The position numbers and the translations under genes are program-made. Below the pieces are notes generated by a model. The model saw nothing but the letters and a program-made list of their open reading frames with translations, had not been told where the DNA came from and searched no databases. Positions 1-7,011 of a stretch of DNA of 21,489 bases are shown here, piece after piece. This DNA comes from DAIRET01 sp036795455 (lineage in GTDB: Bacteria > Bacteroidota > Ignavibacteria > Ignavibacteriales > Ignavibacteriaceae). Numbering within the stretch: the first letter of the stretch is position 1; every line of letters starts with the position of its first letter. Where the stretch lies: NCBI GenBank assembly GCA_036795455.1, contig DAIRET010000029.1:1-21489 (forward strand), written 5' to 3'.

Positions 1-129
1 TGCTTCTTTTTCTTGAGAACGAGTTTCATATAGGTAGACATAAGCCTGATTTAAAAAAAAGAAGATTAAAATAATCGCTAAAACAATAGCTGCTATGTAC
101 CACCTCTTTAAATCAGTTTTGGGAAGCAT
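1..129 (-). CDS. N-terminus of a membrane-anchored protein (partial)
   Basis: An open frame starts at an ATG at 129 and runs without a stop to the left edge, giving 43 residues that begin MLPKTDLKRWYIAA. It has a short basic start, one strongly hydrophobic segment (about residues 11-27) and then a charged stretch ending ETRSQEKEA, which looks like a single transmembrane helix followed by an extracytoplasmic or linker region. It lies 35 nt downstream of the FISUMP lipoprotein gene on the same strand, so it may be the last visible member of that cluster. N-termini of this shape occur in membrane sensor kinases and in many other anchored proteins, so I do not assign a function. No clear ribosome binding site precedes the ATG. 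Confidence 0.5.
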   Translation of the reverse strand, partial: MLPKTDLKRWYIAAIVLAIILIFFFLNQAYVYLYETRSQEKEA

Positions 130-164
130 GATAGTTCACTACAAATAATTGATGCTAAATAATC

Positions 165-836
165 CTATTCCTTTATACATCTAATTGAAATCGCATCTTG
201 TTTTAGGTATTCCTTTATCATTGCTGTTGCGCTGTTATTACTCAGATTTATAATTTTTGTATAGTAGTTGTTAATATTTGCGGAAGTCATAAAACATGCA
301 TATTCACCGAGTGTCATAAATACTCCGTCAACCCTAAAAAAACCTCCCGGGATAGCAGAGAAATCACTCTCGTTGGATGCTCCTTCATTTGGTACTAACC
401 AGTATTGTGTACCGGTTGATTTCATCTTTCCTCCGGCTAAAGTGTCCCCACCAAGAAAAGTTATTAATTGTTGCCAATCAGATAAAGAAGGTATTCTCCA
501 TCCATCCGGGAGTATTTTTTTTGTATTTCCCGCGCTTGAAACAACATCTTCCCATTTATATAACCTTCCGTAAATAGTCAGATTTGTAGAATCATTATCA
601 TAAAAACAATTTGGTAATGATTGTCCATCTATATAATGCTGGCCCCGAAAGTTTTCTGCCATCCATACTTGGTTACCGATTTGAATTGTTCTGTATATAT
701 TCCCGTTATAGTCTTTTAATATATTTGGAGTTTCGGTTATCGGTGTTACAACCACCTCTTGCTCCTTTTTGCACGAGACGGAAATAAAAATCACTAGAAG
801 AATAAATAAAATTACTTCAACATATTTCATGAACAT
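165..836 (-). CDS. FISUMP-domain lipoprotein (Fibrobacter major paralogous domain)
   Basis: A 223-residue exported lipoprotein of unknown function. The N-terminus is a hydrophobic signal ending SVSC, with Cys22 as likely lipidation site. A short spacer leads to a Fibrobacter succinogenes major paralogous domain covering most of the protein. Its marks are visible: YRTIQIGNQVWMAENF near residue 48, YGRLYKWEDV near 89, DGWRIPSLSDW near 111, and the ending SIRCIKE. This fold occurs in surface proteins of Fibrobacteres and Bacteroidota and is distantly like the formylglycine-generating/C-lectin type; no catalytic role is established. Start: ATG 836 has GGAGG only 4 nt upstream, while the ATG at 830 has it 10 nt upstream, so either could be used. 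It sits 16 nt downstream of the Ntn-hydrolase gene and is probably co-transcribed with it. Confidence 0.8.
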   Translation of the reverse strand: MFMKYVEVILFILLVIFISVSCKKEQEVVVTPITETPNILKDYNGNIYRTIQIGNQVWMAENFRGQHYIDGQSLPNCFYDNDSTNLTIYGRLYKWEDVVSSAGNTKKILPDGWRIPSLSDWQQLITFLGGDTLAGGKMKSTGTQYWLVPNEGASNESDFSAIPGGFFRVDGVFMTLGEYACFMTSANINNYYTKIINLSNNSATAMIKEYLKQDAISIRCIKE

Positions 837-852
837 AATGCCTCCGGTTAAT

Positions 853-1977
853 CTATTTCATTAATAACATTTTTCTTGTTTCGTTGTAACCCGCTGCCGT
901 TAGATTATACAAATACATTCCGCTTGCAAGTTCGGCTGCATCGAATACAACTTCATAACTTCCCGGTTCTTGCGGTTCGTTGACAAGTGTTGCTACTTCT
1001 CTACCAAGCATGTCATACACATTAAGGATTACATTTGACGTTAGATTTTTTGAGTCCGGATGAATTATGTATTTTATAACAGTAACAGGATTAAAAGGAT
1101 TGGGATAGTTTTGTTTAAGCTCAGGCTTAGAAGGAGATAAATACTCATCTTCAATAGCTGTAACGAATAAAGAACCCAATTGTTTGTTTTGAGCCACCTT
1201 ATTAAGTTCCTCCTCAATATCAAGTATTATAACGTTGTTATAATTATGTAAGTTATATACATAAATTTTGTTTGCGTTTTGATCTACAATCAAAGAGTAA
1301 ACCGTTGAATTCAAACCGTTGGGACAGACCTGGTTTTCAACATGAACACTATCCAATAAATCCCGCACAAAATCGACTGAATAATCTGAAGTTGCTTCAA
1401 GTTTAGCTTGCATTAGGTTATATCTCCAGCAAGGGTAGAATCCATACGGGATTCCGCTTTCGGGATCCGATTGATAAAAGTTAGTGCAGATTTGATATTG
1501 TTTTGATTTGTAGAGAATAGTATCTCCCTCAATTATTATCGAATTCCCGAATCTATCTGCAAAGAAGATTTGCCCGTTACTCAACCATGGATGGAAATAC
1601 ATGTTGTAAAGGGCAACAACTTCATTGATGGTTTCACATTTTGTCATTGCTTCAAATACAAAACTTCCGTCATTAACAGGTAAATGGTTATTATGTGTTA
1701 CCGGTTTCTCCGGTGCCCCGTAACCATCATAACAAAGTCCTTTTTCATTAATAATAGCTTGAATGCTGTTTGAATGCCCGAACCCGATAATCCCGTAAGT
1801 AGTGGCAGTTTTCGGTAGGGTCCGGTAAATTGTATTGTAGTTATAAAAGTCTTCATTCAAACCAAACAACTTTACTTGAGAATTGGAGATATACACTCCC
1901 GAACATGCGGTAGAAATCTCGTGCAGTATTAAGGTCAATCCCCAAACTACCATTATAAAAACATTCATTCTTATCAT
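853..1977 (-). CDS. secreted Ntn-hydrolase (choloylglycine hydrolase/penicillin acylase-like) with T9SS sorting domain
   Basis: A 374-residue secreted hydrolase. After a signal peptide ending ISTA, Cys25 would become the N-terminal residue, as in N-terminal-nucleophile amidases of the choloylglycine hydrolase / penicillin V acylase / C45 type. Family-like features follow: LFGLNEDFYN (about 37-46, compare the FGRNxDF motif), INEKGLCYDGYG (about 77-88, compare MNExGL) and ICTNFYQS (about 163-170, compare TN near the oxyanion hole). These enzymes cleave linear amide bonds; the substrate here cannot be told. A T9SS type A C-terminal domain starts at about residue 285 (QNYPNPFNPVTVIKY) and ends RKMLLMK, predicting export across the outer membrane and surface attachment or release. 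AAGGA lies 6 nt before ATG 1977. The gene lies 37 nt after the DJ-1/propeller gene. An alternative is a C45 peptidase-like acyltransferase; the fold call is good, the substrate unknown. Confidence 0.78.
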   Translation of the reverse strand: MIRMNVFIMVVWGLTLILHEISTACSGVYISNSQVKLFGLNEDFYNYNTIYRTLPKTATTYGIIGFGHSNSIQAIINEKGLCYDGYGAPEKPVTHNNHLPVNDGSFVFEAMTKCETINEVVALYNMYFHPWLSNGQIFFADRFGNSIIIEGDTILYKSKQYQICTNFYQSDPESGIPYGFYPCWRYNLMQAKLEATSDYSVDFVRDLLDSVHVENQVCPNGLNSTVYSLIVDQNANKIYVYNLHNYNNVIILDIEEELNKVAQNKQLGSLFVTAIEDEYLSPSKPELKQNYPNPFNPVTVIKYIIHPDSKNLTSNVILNVYDMLGREVATLVNEPQEPGSYEVVFDAAELASGMYLYNLTAAGYNETRKMLLMK

Positions 1978-2014
1978 ATCTTTTCCTTAGAGCGATTTAT
2001 TACTATTTCATTTA

Positions 2015-4165
2015 TCATTTAACAAGCAGCATTTTAACTGATTTGGAGGACTTACCTGCTTCCAAGCGACACATGTATATACCACTCGGAATGTCTTCAG
2101 CTATGAAATTTATTTGATGATTACCTGCATCCATTTCTTTATTTATAAGAGTTTGTATTTCTCTTCCGAGAACATCAAATACTTTCATACTGACTTTTGT
2201 TGCCGTTGCAAGTTTAAAACCGATCGTAGTTTCTGGATTAAAAGGATTGGGATAATTTTGATTCAGTTCAAAATTGTAATTAATATCCATCTCATTTTTT
2301 ATTTCGGAGACCAGAAGTTCAATCGGTACTTTAACGAATAATACATCAAAATTACCTGCTCCCGCCGAATTGGTGTGTCCTGTTAAAACAAGATATTCCT
2401 CATCCTTCGTTAAACAAGAAGAGGAAGCCCAATCGGAATTACTCTCTTTGATTATTTTTTTCTGTAAGAGGTTACCATCCGAATCAACATTCAAAATGTA
2501 AATATCATTTTTTGAAACCGGGGATTTGGTAGTACCGCAAATCAAGTAATTATTTGGATTGGCCTTAGTAATTGAATTGCCGTAATCATAGTATGTACTT
2601 TCTCCGTATCTTTTATGCCATAAAAGATTGAGAGATGGATTTGTTTTCATCGCGTATACCTGATAAAGGTCCTGGTTCGTAATATCTGCATCACCTGCAA
2701 TTATGTAAGAGCCGTCACCAAGCGCACAGATTGAATTTCCCCAATTTTGGTAAGATGATTCACCATAAGATTTAGATAAACTGCAGTTACCTGAAGAATC
2801 GTATTCAAGTAGGTATACATCTCTATTTCCCCATCCCTGAGCAGTAAAATACCCGGTGGAGCCTACCACGATAAATTTACCGTTTTCAGCTTGATGAATA
2901 TCTTTGGCAAACTGAGAATTCTGGTTACCGCTTGTTTTTGTCCAAAGTGTATCGCCGCTGCTATCTAAACAAAGAAGATAAGCATCATCTTCTCCGCTTC
3001 CGAAAGAGTCTGTAAACCCTGCAACAAGATAATTACCGTTCGACATTTCAATTATTTTATTTCCTTGTTCAGAGCCCGCCCCACCGTAATATTTCTCCCA
3101 GAGTTTGTTGCCGGATGCATCTGTTTTAATAATCAACACATCTTCATTACCGGCACCTATCGAATTGGTAAAGCCGGCTAAAATTATACTACCGTCAGTA
3201 CATTCATAAACAGAATTGGCATATTCTGTCCGGCTTCCTCCAAAGGTTTTTGCCCATAGTTGATTTCCATTATTGTCTGTTTTCATTAAAAGGATGTCAG
3301 CCTTCCCTTCTCCCTGCGAAAAGGTATAACCTGCAATTAAAAAACCGCCATCCGCAGTTTCACAAATTGCTCTTCCGCCATCGGATTCGCTGCCTCCATA
3401 TGTGAGAAAGGTAATGTCTTTTGTAAACAAACTTTTCTTAAGTTCTATGTCGTTTACAATCATTGTGGAGTTAAACAAATTTTTATTTTTCATATTAGCA
3501 TCAATAGCTTTTGCAATTGCATTACAATTTTGGAGATTGAAATAATCGCCGGCAGCAGTTGTTACAATATTACCATCAATCACCGGGTAATGATTCCTCC
3601 CCAAATAATTAGCTCCCGCAGCAATATATTCCTGTTTGTATCCATCACTCCCGGTTACATTTTTTCCATTAATTACATTTGCTGCCGCCAATACTCTAAC
3701 GCCCGAACACATAGCTGCGACAACGATACCGGAATCCGTTGCAGCCTTGATTAAGCCGAGTGCCTCTGAACTGTTTATTAACGCATTGCACGGTAAAGTT
3801 GCAGTGTAAGAAGTTGCCGACATTACAACGAGGCAATCATACTCTTTTATATTATCAATCTGCGAGATTAACTTATCTGCTTTAACTCCCGGACAACTAA
3901 GCGGACCGGCATAAGCAGGACACGGGTAAATTGTTTGTGTTAGTCCTGTAATCGTTACTTTCCATCCGAATCTTTCAAAGTTATCCAGGTTAAGGTAAAA
4001 GTTCGCTCCATATTGAGCTGGTAAAACGACCAATACTTTAACTTCATTTTGAGCGAATAAATCAGAAAAGGTGGTTACAAAAAAAACAATAATGAAAACG
4101 GTTACTTTAGCTTTGAGTATAGTACTACTCATAAGCCGGGTTACTAAGTTAGTTTCTTTCTCCAT
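2015..4165 (-). CDS. secreted DJ-1/PfpI domain - seven-repeat propeller - T9SS fusion protein
   Basis: A 716-residue exported multidomain protein. Residues 1-38 are a signal peptide (hydrophobic 21-36, cleavage near FAQ). Residues 42-225 form a DJ-1/PfpI domain: KVLVVLPAQYGA at the first strand, YDCLVVMSA at 109-117, and the nucleophile elbow AAMCSGVRVLAAA with Cys153. Such domains act as cysteine hydrolases, glyoxalases or redox proteins; here the reaction is unknown. Residues 252-615 hold seven repeats of about 52 residues with the pattern YGGSxxDxGxxI-DGGxxIAG-TxSxGxGxxDxLLxKTDxxGxxLWxK, consistent with a seven-bladed beta-propeller. Residues 635-716 are a T9SS sorting domain (QNYPNPFNPETTIGF ... 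KMLLVK). GGAGG sits 5 nt before ATG 4165, the best ribosome binding site of the window. It is the first gene of the likely export cluster. The order of domains is seen directly; the blade count is my own alignment. Confidence 0.82.
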   Translation of the reverse strand: MEKETNLVTRLMSSTILKAKVTVFIIVFFVTTFSDLFAQNEVKVLVVLPAQYGANFYLNLDNFERFGWKVTITGLTQTIYPCPAYAGPLSCPGVKADKLISQIDNIKEYDCLVVMSATSYTATLPCNALINSSEALGLIKAATDSGIVVAAMCSGVRVLAAANVINGKNVTGSDGYKQEYIAAGANYLGRNHYPVIDGNIVTTAAGDYFNLQNCNAIAKAIDANMKNKNLFNSTMIVNDIELKKSLFTKDITFLTYGGSESDGGRAICETADGGFLIAGYTFSQGEGKADILLMKTDNNGNQLWAKTFGGSRTEYANSVYECTDGSIILAGFTNSIGAGNEDVLIIKTDASGNKLWEKYYGGAGSEQGNKIIEMSNGNYLVAGFTDSFGSGEDDAYLLCLDSSGDTLWTKTSGNQNSQFAKDIHQAENGKFIVVGSTGYFTAQGWGNRDVYLLEYDSSGNCSLSKSYGESSYQNWGNSICALGDGSYIIAGDADITNQDLYQVYAMKTNPSLNLLWHKRYGESTYYDYGNSITKANPNNYLICGTTKSPVSKNDIYILNVDSDGNLLQKKIIKESNSDWASSSCLTKDEEYLVLTGHTNSAGAGNFDVLFVKVPIELLVSEIKNEMDINYNFELNQNYPNPFNPETTIGFKLATATKVSMKVFDVLGREIQTLINKEMDAGNHQINFIAEDIPSGIYMCRLEAGKSSKSVKMLLVK

Positions 4166-4358
4166 CTCAACCTCCGGAATAAATGTGTAAATTCTGATGC
4201 AAGTTTAATGGATTTATTAACTTCCCTATTATTGAAAATGACAAGAGGTATTATTGTTGATTAACAGGCGACTATAAATCAGAAGGGACATACAAAAAGA
4301 GATTTATTCTGTGTGTAAATTTTAGAGTGAATAAGTTAAAAAAAAATGAAAAGCACAA

Positions 4359-4381
4359 AACGCTTATTTTTCATAAGCGTT
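4359..4381 (-). terminator. hairpin terminator after the LytTR regulator gene
   Basis: A perfect 9-bp inverted repeat, AACGCTTAT and ATAAGCGTT, with a 5-nt loop lies 38 nt downstream of the response regulator stop. On the minus strand it is followed by a T-rich stretch (TTGTGCTTTTCA, then nine T), which ends at about 4338. The long T-run starts about 12 nt after the stem rather than directly, so termination efficiency is uncertain. It separates the kinase/regulator operon from the downstream export genes. Confidence 0.6.
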
Positions 4382-4418
4382 AAACAGCTTTTAAATGAGG
4401 CTTAATTCTTCGAGGATT

Positions 4419-5141
4419 TTATTTCATGCGTTCTTTAAGCCGGGCAGCATATCTTCTACTCATAACAACAGGTTCTTTTTCACCTTGTATATAAATATGA
4501 AATGCCGAGTTGAACCATTCTTCAACCCGCTCAACAAAATTCATGTTAATAATCGTATTCTTGTGAACACGCACAAACTGATTGGCAGGTAATCTTTCTT
4601 CCCACTCTTTAAGTCCTTTCAGAACTAACCCTTTCATATCATTAGTACATTTCAACTCGGTATAGTTACCTGCCGAAGTGATTTTTTTTATTGTGCTTAT
4701 TTTTACAAACTGAAACGATGTATTAATCATTAGAAAAACAACATCTTCAACACTGAATTTTTTATTTGAATATGGGTTAGGTACTGAATTCTCTTCCAGT
4801 CTTTTTACTGTAAGTTCCAACCGGTTTTGCATTACAGGTTTAAGTAAATAATCATTGGCATTAATTTCAAATGCTTTGACTGCATACTCATCGTAAGCTG
4901 TAACAAAAATTACTTTCGTTTCTTTATCAATTGATTGCAGCAGATCGAAACCCGACCTTCCCGGCATCTGTATATCAAGAAAAACAACATCTATCTCTTC
5001 TTTTTTTAGTATTGCTTCTGCTTCTTCAACCGATGAGGCTTCGCCTATGACTTCAATTTCATCAAATCCACCGAGCATAGCCGATAAATCTTTTCTTGCA
5101 AGTTTTTCATCATCAACTATCAATGCTTTGTACTTTTTCAT
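4419..5141 (-). CDS. LytTR-family response regulator
   Basis: A 240-residue two-component response regulator. The receiver domain (1-120) has the acidic pair D10/D11, phospho-acceptor D56 in VVFLDIQMPG, T81 in FVTAYDEYA and K101 in YLLKP. A LytTR DNA-binding domain fills about residues 135-240, with the characteristic FVRVHKNTIINMNFVERVEEW and the C-terminal VMSRRYAARLKERM. This is the LytR/AlgR class, which binds direct repeats and often controls envelope or surface genes. Its ATG overlaps the kinase stop codon (ATGA), so translation is coupled and the kinase is its partner. Target genes are not visible; the neighbouring export cluster is a natural but unproven candidate. Confidence 0.93.
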   Translation of the reverse strand: MKKYKALIVDDEKLARKDLSAMLGGFDEIEVIGEASSVEEAEAILKKEEIDVVFLDIQMPGRSGFDLLQSIDKETKVIFVTAYDEYAVKAFEINANDYLLKPVMQNRLELTVKRLEENSVPNPYSNKKFSVEDVVFLMINTSFQFVKISTIKKITSAGNYTELKCTNDMKGLVLKGLKEWEERLPANQFVRVHKNTIINMNFVERVEEWFNSAFHIYIQGEKEPVVMSRRYAARLKERMK

Positions 5142-6229
5142 TTTTCCAGTCCAATAATAATAACAGCTTTAACAAATCCATCATTTCCATAAACATCCAG
5201 TTTTGAGTTATCAGGGTAAGTAAGTTCCAACCTGTCTCTAACATTATCCAGGCCTGTTTTCGTACCTTCTATACTTTGATTGTATGTCGGTTCAATCCAC
5301 TTTCCCGAATTTGTAACTTCTATTTTTACTTGTTTATTTTCTACGCTTGCCGATAACCCGATTTTTAGCGGTAAAGATGATGTTTTCATTCCGTACTTGA
5401 TTGCATTTTCAACTAAAGGATGAATCAAAAAAGAAGGAATTAAAAACTCTCCGGCTTCCGGTTCAATATTAAAATCAAATTCTATTTTGTCGTCAAAACG
5501 AAGTTTTTCGATAGCGGCATAATGCTTCACTGCTTCCAATTCGGTATTCAACTGAACCATCGAAGAATTTTTAACGACCAATGTGTACCTATAAAATTCG
5601 GATAATTCACCAACCATATCAACTGCTATTTCAGGATTACTTCTAATTAATGCCCGTAACGAGCTGAACGAATTGAAAAGAAAGTGAGGATTAATTTGAT
5701 ACCTCAACATTTGAAGTCTTGCTGCTTGAGCAAGGTATTCGGCTCGCTGAACTTTCTCTTTTTCAACTGCAATATCGAACCAGAATTTAATTCCGAAGTA
5801 AAGCATACTCCATGCTGTCATTATAGGGAATAGCTGCGTCATTCTAAATACAATATTTCCGCTTGATAATGCGACGGTTATTCTTCGAGCTAAATCATGC
5901 GGTGAAAAGAGGAAATATATAACGTGAGATAAGGAAAACAGTAAGAATGCGCTTATAAAAGAAAGGACAACAATCACTCCAAGTATTTTTAAGATTGACA
6001 TCCCCTTCAAATAAATCTTCTTATAAAAAACTCTTAATAATGAAGTTATAATTATCCCTGTTGACCATTGAAGAGCATTTGAAAAATAAGAAAGGAATGT
6101 AAATTCGCCCTGCATCCAGATAGTAAATACTATTGAGTCAACTGCAATCATAAAAAGCCAGCCTGCAATATTGACCGCATAAAAAGAGGGTAGCTTTTTT
6201 AAAGAAAATATTTCCTCAATAGTCTTCAT
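5138..6229 (-). CDS. LytS/YehU-type membrane sensor histidine kinase
   Basis: A 363-residue sensor kinase. Four hydrophobic segments occupy about residues 18-38, 45-67, 78-110 and 128-150, with little extracytoplasmic sequence, so sensing is probably within the membrane. A short coiled linker leads to the His_kinase (PF06580) domain: LRYQINPHFLFNSFSSLRAL with phosphorylated His182, and the ATP site with LVENAIKYG (Asn275) and KTGLDNVRDRL near 324-334. It would phosphorylate the LytTR regulator encoded directly downstream, with a 4-nt overlap. The signal is unknown. No Shine-Dalgarno site is seen before the ATG at 6229. The 93-nt space upstream would have to hold its promoter, but I see no clear promoter match there. 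Confidence 0.93.
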   Translation of the reverse strand: MKTIEEIFSLKKLPSFYAVNIAGWLFMIAVDSIVFTIWMQGEFTFLSYFSNALQWSTGIIITSLLRVFYKKIYLKGMSILKILGVIVVLSFISAFLLFSLSHVIYFLFSPHDLARRITVALSSGNIVFRMTQLFPIMTAWSMLYFGIKFWFDIAVEKEKVQRAEYLAQAARLQMLRYQINPHFLFNSFSSLRALIRSNPEIAVDMVGELSEFYRYTLVVKNSSMVQLNTELEAVKHYAAIEKLRFDDKIEFDFNIEPEAGEFLIPSFLIHPLVENAIKYGMKTSSLPLKIGLSASVENKQVKIEVTNSGKWIEPTYNQSIEGTKTGLDNVRDRLELTYPDNSKLDVYGNDGFVKAVIIIGLEK

Positions 6230-6297
6230 TTATTAAATCATATTTGTATATGAAACTGGATTTCCATAAACGCATAACAGCAACTTATCGATAAAGT

Positions 6298-6325
6298 AAA
6301 ACCGGATATAACCCGATAAGGTTTA
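6298..6325 (-). terminator. possible terminator at the end of the miaB-to-TPR gene run
   Basis: The repeat AAACC ... GGTTT encloses an inner GG/CC pair and overlaps the stop codon of the TPR gene. On the minus strand the stem is followed by a T-rich TTTTACTTT. The stem is only five plus two pairs with a bulge, so this is weak, but it lies exactly where the long operon should end. Confidence 0.28.
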
Positions 6326-7003
6326 TGAAATATTTTGCGATATAGAATTAATTTTATCTACATACTCCTGCGTCCTGCCGGGATTCTTGCTCATTAACTC
6401 TTTCAGCACGGTAACAGCCTCATCATATCTTTCCTGTGCAATTAATATATTCGCAAAGGTATCTGAAATGATTAATTTGTCTCCAACCGAATCGTTAAAA
6501 TTGTCGGTTAATTCCGAAGTATGTTTTGCAATAATAGATATTTTTTGATCAGGCAACTCTTTCTTTGAATCATCATCCGACTCTTTGTCATTAACCCGGA
6601 AATAGCTGCGATCACTTTCTTTCTTTTGTTCATCCGGCATTTCTTCAATTAAAGTTGTACGTCTTTTAGATTCAAATGGACTTCGTTGTTGTTTAATTTT
6701 TTCAACTTCCGATTTGTAATAAACCAAACTGTCGTTTGAATCAATAAGTGTACATGCCTCTCTGAATGTCTCCACAGCTTCATCATATTTGCCTGTAACA
6801 GCGAGTGCTTTTCCCAGTATGAACAAAGCTGTTGGATAACCGGGATAAAGCTCCAAGCCGGATTTTAGAATATGAATTGCATTTCCTGCATTATTGTTTT
6901 CTATCTGTATGTTTGCTGCTCTAACGAACAACGGAGAACGGGTATTGTGCTCGTAAATAAGAGAAATTTTTTCTTCAAATATTATTTTTTGAGTCCGTTC
7001 CAA
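6323..7003 (-). CDS. cytoplasmic tetratricopeptide-repeat protein
   Basis: A 226-residue protein without signal peptide or membrane segment. Residues 24-91 contain two TPR-like helical pairs (AIHILKSGLELYPGYPTALFILGKAL and KYDEAVETFREACTL regions). A highly charged, low-complexity linker (about 105-160, rich in E, K, D and S) separates them from a final TPR unit at about 178-215 (ERYDEAVTVLKELMSKNPG). Such proteins are scaffolds for protein contacts. The start is a TTG at 7003: the only nearby ATG (7007) is out of frame and the next in-frame Met is near residue 123. A weak AGG lies 8 nt upstream. It begins 8 nt after the glycosyltransferase stop, so it probably works with that enzyme or with LPS assembly. 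The partner is unknown. Confidence 0.8.
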   Translation of the reverse strand: MERTQKIIFEEKISLIYEHNTRSPLFVRAANIQIENNNAGNAIHILKSGLELYPGYPTALFILGKALAVTGKYDEAVETFREACTLIDSNDSLVYYKSEVEKIKQQRSPFESKRRTTLIEEMPDEQKKESDRSYFRVNDKESDDDSKKELPDQKISIIAKHTSELTDNFNDSVGDKLIISDTFANILIAQERYDEAVTVLKELMSKNPGRTQEYVDKINSISQNIS

Positions 7004-7011
7004 CCATCAAC

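Noticed and set aside
6266..6300. Palindrome TTATCGATAA upstream of the LytS kinase as an operator
   Set aside because: A ten-base palindrome is expected by chance at this AT content and no partner site is seen.
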